Assembly: GCA_021775955.1 (NCBI GenBank)
Contig: JAJFGU010000022.1
Coordinates: forward strand, 124,001-188,000
Origin: Alphaproteobacteria bacterium
GTDB lineage: Bacteria > Pseudomonadota > Alphaproteobacteria > Micavibrionales > Micavibrionaceae
Direction of reading: 5' to 3'
Length of the DNA: 64,000 nt
Positions 16,226-25,238 of the stretch are shown here, piece after piece. How positions within the stretch are numbered: position 1 is the stretch's first letter; each line of letters starts with the position of its first letter. A program made the position numbers and the translations under genes. The notes beneath the pieces were generated by a model. That model saw nothing but the letters and a program-made list of their open reading frames with translations. It was not told the origin of the DNA and did no database searches.

Positions 16226-18042
16226 GCCGCTTCCTCATCAGCCTTTGCCTTCGGTAAATTCACTTTGATATGAAGATCTTTAAGCTGCGCTTCATCCACC
16301 TGTGACGGAGCCTGCATCATCTGGTCTTCATACTGGCCGTTCATCACGAAGGCATAAACCTCACGCAAATTCGGCTCATCGGCCAGCAGCATGATCATCC
16401 GGTCCAGCCCAAAGGCCAGCCCGCCATGGGGCGGCGCGCCATAACGCATGGCGTTTAGCATGCCGCCAAACTCGGCTTCCAGCACGGCTTTATCGTATCC
16501 GGCAATGCCAAAAGCCTTTTCCATGATCTCCGGTTTGTGATTGCGGATCGCACCCGATGCGAGCTCAAAACCGTTGCACACGCAATCATATTGCCACGCG
16601 TAAATATCCTGCGGCTCTTTATTCTCCAGATCATCCATGCCGCCTTGCGGCATCGAAAACGGGTTGTGAGAGAAATCAATTTTTTGCTGCGCCTCATCAA
16701 ACTCATACATCGGGAAATCAACAATCCAGCAAAACTTGAATACGCCCTGCTCACGAGCGGCGGGGTGGGATTCAGGAAGAGCATCACATATTGCATCGCG
16801 CGCCGCGCCGGCAAATTTGGCGGCTTCTTTTTCCTGATTGCAGACAAAGAACACAGCATCGCCGTCTTCAAGGCCTGCGGCTTCCCTCAGAGCGGTCTGC
16901 GCCGCTTCAGGAATAAATTTGGCGATTGGGCCCTGACCTTCACCATCCTTAAACAGCACATAGCCCAGACCCGGCGCGCCTTCGCCCTGCGCCCAGCTAT
17001 TGAGCTTGTCAAAGAAACTGCGCGGCTGATCGCTAACGGCCGGAGCGCGAAGCGCACGGACAACGCCGCCCTTTTTAATCACACCTTTGAAGGCGTTAAA
17101 TTCGACATCATCACGGGCAAACACGTCCGTCACATCGACGACTTCCAGCGGGTTGCGCAAATCCGGCTTATCCGTGCCGTATTTGAGCATGGCATCTTCG
17201 TAGCGAAGATTGGGCAGCCATTCGACCTTACGTTTATCACCTTTGAAACCGACGAATTCCTCAAACACACCTTCGATCACCGGTTGAATGGTGGAAAACA
17301 CCTCCTCCTGCGTGACGAAGCTCATCTCAACATCAAGCTGGTAAAACTCGGCAAGGCGATCCGCACGCCCATCTTCATCACGAAAACACGGCGCAATCTG
17401 GAAGTAACGATCAAAACCGCTCATCATCAAAAGCTGTTTGAATTGTTGCGGCGCCTGTGGCAAAGCGTAAAACTTGCCCGGATGCAAACGCGAAGGCACA
17501 AGGTAATCGCGCGCACCTTCGGGGCTGCTCGCCGTTAAAATTGGTGTCTGGAATTCCTGGAACTCTTTTTCCCACATGCGCTTGCGGATCGAAGCCGTAA
17601 CATCATTGCGCAGGCGGATATTGTTTTGCATCTTTTCACGGCGCAAATCGAGATAACGATAACGCAAACGAATATCTTCCCCCGCTCCGTCATCCTCGGC
17701 CACCTGAAACGGAATAACATCGGCGGCGGATTGCAGATCCGCAGTCTCAATATAAACCTCAATCTCACCGGTGGGCATTTTCGTATTCAGCGTATCGCCG
17801 GGGCGCTCGCGCACCTGGCCATTAATCGTAATCACAGATTCGACGCGCCATTTATCCACTGTATTGATTAGCGGTGAGCCCTCATCGACCACGCATTGCG
17901 TCAAGCCAAAGCTATCGCGCAGATCAATGAACAAAACCCCACCATGGTCGCGCATACGGTGGATCCAGCCGGACAGGCGGATCGTCTCCCCGACATGGTC
18001 TTTGCGCAATTCCCCGCAATTATGTGTTCTATAGGCGTGCAT
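16222..18042 (-). CDS. aspS: Aspartyl-tRNA synthetase
   Basis: Class II synthetase charging tRNA-Asp. There is an N-terminal OB-fold anticodon-binding domain ([19 protein letters not shown]), motif 2 around [10 protein letters not shown], the GAD insertion typical of bacterial AspRS, and motif 3 near [12 protein letters not shown]. At 606 aa it is the bacterial-type length. Whether it also charges tRNA-Asn cannot be judged without knowing if gatCAB or asnS is present. Head-to-head with rnd, 63 bp apart. Confidence 0.96.
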   Translation of the reverse strand: MHAYRTHNCGELRKDHVGETIRLSGWIHRMRDHGGVLFIDLRDSFGLTQCVVDEGSPLINTVDKWRVESVITINGQVRERPGDTLNTKMPTGEIEVYIETADLQSAADVIPFQVAEDDGAGEDIRLRYRYLDLRREKMQNNIRLRNDVTASIRKRMWEKEFQEFQTPILTASSPEGARDYLVPSRLHPGKFYALPQAPQQFKQLLMMSGFDRYFQIAPCFRDEDGRADRLAEFYQLDVEMSFVTQEEVFSTIQPVIEGVFEEFVGFKGDKRKVEWLPNLRYEDAMLKYGTDKPDLRNPLEVVDVTDVFARDDVEFNAFKGVIKKGGVVRALRAPAVSDQPRSFFDKLNSWAQGEGAPGLGYVLFKDGEGQGPIAKFIPEAAQTALREAAGLEDGDAVFFVCNQEKEAAKFAGAARDAICDALPESHPAAREQGVFKFCWIVDFPMYEFDEAQQKIDFSHNPFSMPQGGMDDLENKEPQDIYAWQYDCVCNGFELASGAIRNHKPEIMEKAFGIAGYDKAVLEAEFGGMLNAMRYGAPPHGGLAFGLDRMIMLLADEPNLREVYAFVMNGQYEDQMMQAPSQVDEAQLKDLHIKVNLPKAKADEEAA

Positions 18043-18105
18043 TCTCTTTAATTCCCTTGTATTATCATTCGCTTACGCCCTTAAAGCAAAGGCCAGAAAG
18101 ACAAT

Positions 18106-19281
18106 ATGCCAGTCATTACCGATAATCAACGTTTGAATGAAGTCTGCGAGAATCTCTCCCGCCACGACTTTATTACCATCGACACCGAATTCCTGCGCGA
18201 AAAGACCTATTATCCCAAGCTGTGCCTGATTCAGGTCAGCAGCCCGGAGGGCGAGGCCCACGCCATTGATCCGATTGAAGGCAATCTCGACCTTGCTCCA
18301 TTGCTTGATCTGCTCGCAAACCAGAAAATCCTGAAAGTCCTGCATGCCGCGCGGCAGGATCTGGAAATTTTCTACGCCCTGATGAATGAGGTTCCCCGGC
18401 CCTTCTTCGATACCCAGATCGCGGCCATGGTCTGCGGCTATGGCGATTCTGTCGGCTATGAAGCGCTGGTGCGCAACATCACAGGCACACAGATCGACAA
18501 AAGCGTGCAGTTCACCGACTGGTCGCGCAGACCCTTAAGCAAAAAGCAAATTGATTACGCCCTCGGCGACGTCACGCATTTGTGTAAAGTATACCGCCAC
18601 CTTGCCGCCAAACTGGAGGAACGCGGTCGCACCTCCTGGGTGTTCGAGGAAGAAGCCATTTTAGAAGACCCCGCCATCTACGAGAACAACCCGGAAGAAG
18701 CCTGGAGGCGCATCAAAGTAAAAACGCCAAAACCGAAAATGCTGGCTGTGCTGCGTGAAATCGCCGCCTGGCGCGAAATACGGGCACAGGAAAAAAACAT
18801 CCCAAGGCCATGGGTGCTACGCGACGAGACACTCGCTGATATGGCGGCACAAGCGCCAAAAGATGCCGGACAGCTCAAGAAAATCCGCAACATGCCGGGC
18901 GACATGGCCGATCGCCCCGCCGGAAAAGCTCTACTTGAATGCATCCAAAAGGGCCTTGCCACACCCAAAGACAAAATGCCGCAACCCATAAAAAAGAAAC
19001 CGCTGGCGCCCCAGGCTGCTGCCACTGTCGATGTCCTGCGCATGCTTTTAAAGGTCCAGTGCACCGAGAGCGAGGTGGCCTCAAAACTAGTTGCTTCGAA
19101 AGAAGACCTCGAGGCCATCGCCATGGATGATAACGCCGACGTTCCGGCGCTCAAAGGCTGGCGCTACGAGGTCTTTGGCAAGGAAGCCCTGGCTTTAAAA
19201 AAAGGCAAACTGGCGATCGGGCTGAAAGATACCAATATCACAAAATTTGAAGTAACCGGCGACACCGGTTTGCACGAATAG
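18106..19281 (+). CDS. rnd: Ribonuclease D
   Basis: 3'-5' exoribonuclease in tRNA 3' maturation. A DEDDy exonuclease domain occupies the first about 190 residues: IDTEFLREKTYYPKLCLIQ (Exo I), the LHAARQDLEIF segment (Exo II) and YALGDVTHL (Exo III, with its Tyr). HRDC-type helical domains follow (about 210-370). The 391-aa length is normal. It starts 63 bp from divergent aspS and is followed 8 nt later by a SixA-like gene. Confidence 0.95.
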   Translation: MPVITDNQRLNEVCENLSRHDFITIDTEFLREKTYYPKLCLIQVSSPEGEAHAIDPIEGNLDLAPLLDLLANQKILKVLHAARQDLEIFYALMNEVPRPFFDTQIAAMVCGYGDSVGYEALVRNITGTQIDKSVQFTDWSRRPLSKKQIDYALGDVTHLCKVYRHLAAKLEERGRTSWVFEEEAILEDPAIYENNPEEAWRRIKVKTPKPKMLAVLREIAAWREIRAQEKNIPRPWVLRDETLADMAAQAPKDAGQLKKIRNMPGDMADRPAGKALLECIQKGLATPKDKMPQPIKKKPLAPQAAATVDVLRMLLKVQCTESEVASKLVASKEDLEAIAMDDNADVPALKGWRYEVFGKEALALKKGKLAIGLKDTNITKFEVTGDTGLHE

Positions 19282-19289
19282 TATTTAGC

Positions 19290-19826
19290 ATGAAACAATT
19301 ATACATCATCCGCCACGCCCAGACATTACCCGCCGAAGGTGGCGATGATAAAGCGCGCAAACTAACACCCAATGGCCTGGCTGATGCCAAAGCGCTGGGG
19401 AAAATGATGACACATAAAAATTATAAACCTGATTTCGTTCTTTGCTCTCCCGCGACACGCACACGCGAAACCCTGACGGGTGTTTTGGAATCTTTCGACG
19501 ATACGCCAACTGAATTTCCGGACGACATATATAATGGCGGCGCGGGTGATCTTCTCCATATCCTTCAGCAGCAAGACACAGAACCTCAAAACATCCTGCT
19601 GGTTGGCCATGTTCCTGGCGTTTATGAACTGACCGCGCTGCTGGCCGGAACCGGAGCCACCTCGCTGCTGTCAAAACTCTCGCAAGGCTACAAACCCGGG
19701 ACTTTAAGCGTTTTATCCTGCCCGTGCGAAAGCTGGGCCGACATCCAGCCCGCCGAAAACGAGCTCATAGATTTCCAGGAATCTATTGATTACAACGCCC
19801 CCGCCACCCCGGCACGCTGGACTTAA
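19290..19826 (+). CDS. SixA-like phosphohistidine phosphatase
   Basis: Histidine phosphatase superfamily. The catalytic RHA motif is at residues 8-10 (IIRHAQT), with a second Arg in SPATRTRET and the second catalytic His in VGHVPGV. SixA removes phosphate from phosphohistidines such as those of Hpt domains or PTS proteins; a hybrid kinase with an Hpt domain is encoded about 6 kb away, but no link is shown. It is 178 aa and probably co-transcribed with rnd. Confidence 0.85.
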   Translation: MKQLYIIRHAQTLPAEGGDDKARKLTPNGLADAKALGKMMTHKNYKPDFVLCSPATRTRETLTGVLESFDDTPTEFPDDIYNGGAGDLLHILQQQDTEPQNILLVGHVPGVYELTALLAGTGATSLLSKLSQGYKPGTLSVLSCPCESWADIQPAENELIDFQESIDYNAPATPARWT

Positions 19827-19833
19827 AAAAAGT

Positions 19834-19892
19834 TTGACACACCTCCAAAGTTACTTTACATATATATAACTGTTATGTATAAATAACTTTGG
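19834..19892 (+). promoter_or_regulatory. Promoter-like TTGACA with overlapping long dyad
   Basis: A consensus -35 TTGACA lies at 19834-19839. The -10 is unclear within the AT-rich run that follows. CCAAAGTTACTTTACATA at 19845-19862 is nearly the reverse complement of 19874-19892, giving a dyad whose right arm ends 7 bp before the ATG at 19900. This placement fits an operator, or an RNA hairpin at the start of translation. Confidence 0.5.
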
Positions 19893-19899
19893 AATTATC

Positions 19900-20478
19900 A
19901 TGTCAGAGCTAGAATTTAAAAAACCTTTTCGTATCCAAGTGCTAAAGCCTCCTGGAGGCGTTAATATAACGGACCAAAACCTTGGATTTAAGCCTCAGGC
20001 TCTCGAACGAACCTCTAAAGCTTTTACTTTCAAGCATATGGGATGCTCGGATGGCTTTGAATGCGGTAAGCTGCCAACAGCATTTAGAGAACTACAGGAT
20101 ATAGGTCAAAAAAATGATTTTTCTATCGGTACTATTGAGGTTGATATTCCAGATCAACAAGGGCAAACACAAACCGTTTATATTTTTGGTCCCACAGCTT
20201 TTATGGAGGATATAACTGCCTTTATACAAGCTGAAGCAAAAGGAACGTCCGGGCTTGGGGGGGAACAAATTTTCTTTCGTACTGCTTTGACATCAGGAGA
20301 GGAATTAACCAAGGCCAAAGGTTGGTTTGATCTCAGCAACCATTACTTCTTTTTTATTGATGAAGGCATGTTCGAACGAACATTGGACTTATTTAAATAC
20401 CCGAGGCCAGAACCTAACACTTCACCATCCACTCAACCCCCCCAAACACCGGACGAAATTCCAGAACTTACAACATAA
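19900..20478 (+). CDS. Hypothetical protein, AT-rich orphan gene
   Basis: It is 192 aa, soluble, with no recognised family. The sequence has an early GFKPQALERTSKAFTFKHMG segment, two cysteines at about 49 and 55 (MGCSDGFECG), a hydrophobic FFFIDEGMF stretch, and a proline/threonine-rich C-terminal tail of about 25 residues likely to be disordered. Base composition is clearly lower in GC than flanking sixA-like and hdaA. It converges on hdaA with 6 bp between stops. A dyad covers its upstream region. Confidence 0.65.
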   Translation: MSELEFKKPFRIQVLKPPGGVNITDQNLGFKPQALERTSKAFTFKHMGCSDGFECGKLPTAFRELQDIGQKNDFSIGTIEVDIPDQQGQTQTVYIFGPTAFMEDITAFIQAEAKGTSGLGGEQIFFRTALTSGEELTKAKGWFDLSNHYFFFIDEGMFERTLDLFKYPRPEPNTSPSTQPPQTPDEIPELTT

Positions 20479-20484
20479 TAAAGA

Positions 20485-21177
20485 TTAACTGCTCTGCAAC
20501 TCAACCAGCACCCGGCGCAGCAGGGGCACGGAAATCCCACGTTTTTCCGCCAGCGCCAGCCGGTCTGCCAGAGAAGCAATGTCGCGCGCAGCAGTGAAAG
20601 AGCGCTCCATACGCGGCAAAACATATTGAATCACCTCATTGCCCACCGTTAATTGCCGGTCGCTGAACTGCTTAATAAGGATCGAGGCCAGCAAGATATC
20701 ATCGGGCGGATCAATCGTGGCCACCGGCGCCGCCCGCCAGCGCGAAGCCAAATCGGCAATGGCAAAATCGGCATGGGATGGCGCCATACGCATGGTCACC
20801 AACAAGCTGCGTTGCTCTTCTTTCAAAATATTATAAAGATGAAACAAGGTGGTTTCGGCGTCGCGCTCGCCCAACCAGGGATCGACACCGTCAATCATAA
20901 TATGTTCGCCAGCCTGTGCGATCTGCTCGGCGGTTCGGGACAAAAGCATTTCCGGCCTGATCGCCTCGGCCTCGGTTTTTTCGCACCACACCGCGGCCAG
21001 ATGCGTCTTGCCGCTGGCGGCAGGACCGTTAATCACCAAAAGCGGTGCCGGCCAGTTCGGCCAGCGATCAATCCACTGCACGGCAGATTCATTGCTTTTT
21101 GCTACCAGATAATCGCTGCGCTCCAAGGCGCTTCTATGCTGAAGATCAAGCGGTATTTGCTCTGCCGGGTTTGTCAT
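20485..21177 (-). CDS. hdaA: DnaA regulatory inactivator HdaA
   Basis: DnaA-related AAA+ protein that, with the loaded sliding clamp, stimulates ATP hydrolysis by DnaA and blocks re-initiation. The clamp-binding motif QIPLDL is at residues 7-12. Walker A is GPAASGKT (51-58), with a Walker B-like IMIDGVD. At 230 aa it lacks the DnaA DNA-binding domain, as Hda does. It lies 5 bp downstream of the PerM-like gene, a conserved alphaproteobacterial arrangement. Confidence 0.92.
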   Translation of the reverse strand: MTNPAEQIPLDLQHRSALERSDYLVAKSNESAVQWIDRWPNWPAPLLVINGPAASGKTHLAAVWCEKTEAEAIRPEMLLSRTAEQIAQAGEHIMIDGVDPWLGERDAETTLFHLYNILKEEQRSLLVTMRMAPSHADFAIADLASRWRAAPVATIDPPDDILLASILIKQFSDRQLTVGNEVIQYVLPRMERSFTAARDIASLADRLALAEKRGISVPLLRRVLVELQSS

Positions 21178-21182
21178 CTTAT

Positions 21183-22262
21183 CTATTTGCTTTGCGGTTT
21201 TTTCTTTTTGTAATAGGCGCTGGCCTTATACTGGGCAATGCCGAACGCCAGCAGCACGCCAATCACAGCCGCCACCGGCACCGCCAGAAACATTCCCAAA
21301 ATGCCAAACAACGAGCCACCGGCCAACAGCGCAAAGAACACCCATAAAGGATGCAAACCGACACTATCGCCCACCAGCTTCGGTGTCAGGAAATTGCCCT
21401 CGACAGCCTGCCCGACAATGAAAATGATACCAACAATTAAAATCCGCAGCCACTCGCCATCAGGAAGCCATTGAAAGCAGGCAACTCCAAGGCTGACCAC
21501 CAGCCCGATCGCCGAGCCGACCATGGGAATAATCGATAAAAACCCGGCGCTAAGCCCGATCAAAAACCCGTATTTTAGCCCCGCCAGCGACAGAGCCACC
21601 GCATAAATCACCGCCAGTATAAACGCCACTGTGATCTGGCCGCGCACAAAGCCCGAGATTTTTTTGTCAATTTCCTTCAGCAGTTCCATGATCGTCTTTT
21701 TCGAATGGCGCGGGATTAAATCATTGACCCAGGCCGTCATCTTCGGCCATTCCTTCATCATGAAATAAGCCACAACCGGCATGATGACCACAAGAGAAAT
21801 CATATCGATCACCGCCTGCCCGCCAGCCGCCAACCCGTCCAGAATACCACTAGCCACATTGAGGGCCGAACCGGCATGCTTGCTGACCAGCGCCTGCAGC
21901 TCCTCACCGTTGCTTTTGCCGATCAAATCCTGCACCCGGCTGGAAAACGGCTCAATCAGCACGCCGATCTTATCGGCATAGCCGGGAATATCTTTGGAAA
22001 GCTGGACCAGCTCGTTATAGGCAATCGGCGCGATCGCAGCGATCAAACCGCCAATAAACAGGAAGAACGCGAACATGATCGCCAGCGCCGCCGGGCCACG
22101 CGCCAGACCAACCCCGCCCAGCCTGCCCACAATGGGATTGAGCAGATAGGCCAACGCAACGCCCAAAACAAAAGGAAGTAACATACCTTTCAACAACCAC
22201 ACCACCAGCAGAAAAGCGGCAAAGGTTATACTCCAGAAAATCAAATGGCTGCGCGCTGTCAT
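21183..22262 (-). CDS. AI-2E/PerM family membrane permease
   Basis: It is 359 aa with about eight hydrophobic segments: a helical pair at the N-terminus, an amphipathic central part (about 60-200), and a C-terminal cluster of helices ending in GGSLFGILGMFLAVPVAAVIG, the family signature. Some members export autoinducer-2 or act as Na+/H+ antiporters; the substrate here is unknown. It is coupled to the DUF2066 gene (4 bp apart) and to hdaA. Confidence 0.9.
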   Translation of the reverse strand: MTARSHLIFWSITFAAFLLVVWLLKGMLLPFVLGVALAYLLNPIVGRLGGVGLARGPAALAIMFAFFLFIGGLIAAIAPIAYNELVQLSKDIPGYADKIGVLIEPFSSRVQDLIGKSNGEELQALVSKHAGSALNVASGILDGLAAGGQAVIDMISLVVIMPVVAYFMMKEWPKMTAWVNDLIPRHSKKTIMELLKEIDKKISGFVRGQITVAFILAVIYAVALSLAGLKYGFLIGLSAGFLSIIPMVGSAIGLVVSLGVACFQWLPDGEWLRILIVGIIFIVGQAVEGNFLTPKLVGDSVGLHPLWVFFALLAGGSLFGILGMFLAVPVAAVIGVLLAFGIAQYKASAYYKKKKPQSK

Positions 22263-22266
22263 ATTA

Positions 22267-23433
22267 TTACCTCGGCCTAAAACGGTTCAAATAAAGCTCA
22301 TAGACAAGCCCGCTTCCGCCTGCCGGAGCGCCAAAATCAGCCACATTCAGCCGTGGCGTGGTCAGGGTCATATCGGCCTGGGCCAGCGCAAGACGCAGGC
22401 GACGCTCTGTGCCCTGAAAGACCAGATTAAGCCGCGCCTCGCCCGGCGACAGGGACTCAAGAATAATCTCATTCACCCCATAAACCTGCTCCAGCGCCCT
22501 TTGTGTTTCTGCCCATTGTTCAAGACCCGAAAAGCGAATACGCACCTGCAACCGATTGCCGCTGGCCGGACCAACAACCGTCTTTGCCTTCCAGTTCTGC
22601 TGCAAAGCCTGATGCACTTTTTTGGTCGCACGGCCCAGCATCTGCTGCTTGGTTTCACCCGGCAATGCACGCAACGTGATATTTTTTACAGCCTCCGGCC
22701 CGGCACGGTCGGTGCGGTAAATACCGACCCGCAGCACTCCCGCCGCCGGATTATGCTCGCCGGCAACACCGGCAAAAGCATCATCAGGCGCGGCCACCAA
22801 AAGCGCCGCTTCGCCTGCGCCATAGCGCTTCAATATCGCCTCCAGCTTGCGCTGATCATAGCCAAACGCCTGATCATCGCCGATATCGGATACGTCCTGT
22901 AAATCACCGATCGGCACAACAATCGGCACAAGGCCGCCCAGATTGTCCGCCCGGCTCCAGGCCCTGATCCATTCATTGTGATGCGACCACAACACCGTGC
23001 CCGCCTTGTGCTCATAAAATGGAAGCACCAGAACCGGCTTGGAGCCAACATCGGTAAAACGCACCCCTCGTGTGGCAAAAAAGTTGCGCACATCCTTATC
23101 TTTAAAGCGAAATGTATAAGTGCCAACATAGCGCACGCTGGAAAGCTGCTCTTCGGTCACTTCAAAGTCTTTAATAAGCGTCGAAATGACCGGCAGATCA
23201 GGTTGTGTAAACTGCCCGATCTCGCCCTCCGACATCATACGGCCAGCCAGCATAGCAAAAGCATCGCTCTGTGCCTTGGCAAATGCCTGCTCCTGTGCTG
23301 CTGCCGAATTATCGGCTGTGACATCCACTTTGACATCGGTAATCGTAAACAGGGCGCCTTGCGCTTTTGCTTCAAAAGCAGCGCAGAGACAAAAACACAC
23401 AAAAAATGCGTAAAAGACTGTACGGAAAGACAT
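22267..23433 (-). CDS. Exported DUF2066 protein
   Basis: The start at 23433 (MSFRTVFYAF) gives a signal peptide ending near AKAQG. The body matches DUF2066: a repeated FAKAQSDAFAMLAGR-type helix, LIKDFEVTEEQLSSVRYVGTYTFRF, and the FFATRGVRF and VLVLPFYEH segments. The function of the family is unknown; it is commonly adjacent to PerM and HdaA genes. The 5' end faces purM. Confidence 0.85.
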   Translation of the reverse strand: MSFRTVFYAFFVCFCLCAAFEAKAQGALFTITDVKVDVTADNSAAAQEQAFAKAQSDAFAMLAGRMMSEGEIGQFTQPDLPVISTLIKDFEVTEEQLSSVRYVGTYTFRFKDKDVRNFFATRGVRFTDVGSKPVLVLPFYEHKAGTVLWSHHNEWIRAWSRADNLGGLVPIVVPIGDLQDVSDIGDDQAFGYDQRKLEAILKRYGAGEAALLVAAPDDAFAGVAGEHNPAAGVLRVGIYRTDRAGPEAVKNITLRALPGETKQQMLGRATKKVHQALQQNWKAKTVVGPASGNRLQVRIRFSGLEQWAETQRALEQVYGVNEIILESLSPGEARLNLVFQGTERRLRLALAQADMTLTTPRLNVADFGAPAGGSGLVYELYLNRFRPR

Positions 23434-23494
23434 AAAATGCTTATAAACTGTCGCCATAACGAAGGTTATAACCCCGAAAAGGGCAAGATGCAAA

Positions 23495-24580
23495 ATGAAA
23501 GAAACCGCCTATAAACAAGCCGGAGTAGACATAGATGCCGCCGCCGATCTGGTGGAGCGGATCAAACCCCATGTCAAAACCACAAAGCGCAGCGGCGTAA
23601 TGGACGGGCTGGGCGGCTTCGGCGCTTTGTTCGACCTCAAGGAAACCGGCTATAAAGACCCGGTTCTGGTCTCCGGCACCGACGGTGTCGGCACCAAAAT
23701 CAAAATTGCCATTGATACCGGCAAGCACGACACAATCGGTATCGACGCCGTGGCCATGTGCGTCAACGATATCATCGTCCAGGGCGCAGAGCCTTTGTTC
23801 TTCCTTGATTATTTTGCCACCGGCAAACTCGACAACGATGTGGCGGAAAGCGTGATCGCCAGTGTTGCCGAAGGCTGCCGCCAGGCGGGCTGCGCCCTGA
23901 TCGGCGGGGAAACTGCCGAAATGCCGGGGCTGTATGCGCCGGGCGATTATGACCTGGCCGGTTTCAGCGTTGGCGCGGTCGAGCGCGATCAGATGATCAC
24001 CGGCGAAACCATAGAAGATGGCGACATCATTCTCGGCCTTGCCGCCAGCGGGCTTCACTCTAATGGATTTTCTCTGGTGCGCAGACTGGTCGAAACCACG
24101 CAAGGGTTCGATTACGACAGCCCGGCTCCGTTCTCATCAACGACGCAAAGCCTTAAAGAAGAACTCCTCACCCCGACTAAAATTTATGTGAAATCAATTC
24201 TGGCGGCGCTTAAAGAAAAAGATGAGCAAGGGCGCTCAACCATCAAAGGCATGGCCCATATCACCGGCGGCGGCTTTGTTGAAAATATACCCCGTGTATT
24301 GCCCGATGGCGTCGCCGCGCAAATCGATGCGGCAAGCTGGCCGCTTCCTCCTGTTTTCAAATGGCTGAAGGAAATCGGCAAGCTCTCGGTGGAAGATATG
24401 ACCAGCACACTCAATTGTGGAATCGGCATGATCGTGATCTGTCATCCCGATCACGCGGACAGTTTAAGCAGCATTCTGTCAGGCGAAGGGGAGAGCGTTT
24501 ACACCATCGGATCAATTACAAAACGAGACGTATCGGATTTATCTGTTATCATTGATAACACTGAAAAATCCTGGTCTTAG
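23495..24580 (+). CDS. purM: Phosphoribosylformylglycinamidine cyclo-ligase
   Basis: Makes aminoimidazole ribotide, step five of purine synthesis. It begins [19 protein letters not shown] and contains [33 protein letters not shown] and [19 protein letters not shown], all PurM signatures. It is 361 aa, slightly longer than usual at the C-terminus. The ATG at 23495 is divergent from the DUF2066 gene with about 60 bp between. purN follows after 9 nt. Confidence 0.96.
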   Translation: MKETAYKQAGVDIDAAADLVERIKPHVKTTKRSGVMDGLGGFGALFDLKETGYKDPVLVSGTDGVGTKIKIAIDTGKHDTIGIDAVAMCVNDIIVQGAEPLFFLDYFATGKLDNDVAESVIASVAEGCRQAGCALIGGETAEMPGLYAPGDYDLAGFSVGAVERDQMITGETIEDGDIILGLAASGLHSNGFSLVRRLVETTQGFDYDSPAPFSSTTQSLKEELLTPTKIYVKSILAALKEKDEQGRSTIKGMAHITGGGFVENIPRVLPDGVAAQIDAASWPLPPVFKWLKEIGKLSVEDMTSTLNCGIGMIVICHPDHADSLSSILSGEGESVYTIGSITKRDVSDLSVIIDNTEKSWS

Positions 24581-24589
24581 GTCTGTAAA

Positions 24590-25174
24590 ATGGACGACAA
24601 AAAACTGAATCTCGCTGTTTTTATTTCCGGTCGCGGCAGCAATCTGCAATCGCTGATCGATGCCTGCCGGGACGAGGGTTACCCCGCAAAAATTTCTGTT
24701 GTTCTTTCCAACAAGCCGGATGTCCCCGGCCTGCAAAAAGCCAGCGACGCAAACATTCCGGCCATCACGGTTCATCACAAAGATCATAACACCCGCGAGG
24801 ATTTTGAAAACGCGATGCTGGCAGCACTCAAAGATTACGAAATAGATCTTATCTGTCTGGCCGGGTTTATGCGCATCCTGACGCCGCATTTTGTTAACCA
24901 GTGGCCGGGCCAAATTATTAACATTCATCCGTCCCTGCTACCCGATTATAAGGGCACGAACACCCATGAGCGCGTCCTGGCAGATGGCAAAACGGAAACC
25001 GGTTGCACCGTTCATTATGTCGTCCCGGATGTTGATAGCGGCGCCATTATTGTACAAAAACGTGTCCCGGTTCTGGAGGGCGACACCCCGGATGCTCTGG
25101 CTGCAAGGGTCCTGGAACAAGAGCATATCGCTTATCCCGAGGCCATCGCTCTGGCCGTGAAAGAGAAAGCCTGA
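24590..25174 (+). CDS. purN: Phosphoribosylglycinamide formyltransferase (PurN)
   Basis: 10-formyl-tetrahydrofolate-dependent GAR transformylase. Visible features are FISGRGSNLQSLIDA (phosphate binding), LAGFMRIL, the catalytic INIHPSLLP (Asn and His) and the DVDSGAII Asp. It is 194 aa, complete. The ATG at 24590 directly follows a TGTAAA string, as also seen before dprA. It forms an operon with purM. Confidence 0.96.
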   Translation: MDDKKLNLAVFISGRGSNLQSLIDACRDEGYPAKISVVLSNKPDVPGLQKASDANIPAITVHHKDHNTREDFENAMLAALKDYEIDLICLAGFMRILTPHFVNQWPGQIINIHPSLLPDYKGTNTHERVLADGKTETGCTVHYVVPDVDSGAIIVQKRVPVLEGDTPDALAARVLEQEHIAYPEAIALAVKEKA

Positions 25175-25200
25175 CTTTTCCCCTCATTCTGCCTTATAAT
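25171..25200 (+). promoter_or_regulatory. Candidate sigma-70 promoter for the hybrid kinase gene
   Basis: A perfect TATAAT at 25195-25200 lies 18 bp after CTGACT (25171-25176), which overlaps the end of purN. It is 39 bp upstream of the likely kinase start. Confidence 0.4.
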
Positions 25201-25238
25201 AAGAGTTGGTAAGGGGTTCATTGACGTCAGGGCTATAA

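Noticed and set aside
16537-17538. 333-codon open frame on the plus strand
   Set aside because: Entirely antisense to aspS; its basic, low-complexity composition is what the reverse strand of a coding gene gives.
23441-24103. 220-codon open frame on the minus strand
   Set aside because: Antisense to purM, which has full family motifs; no ribosome binding site or family signal.
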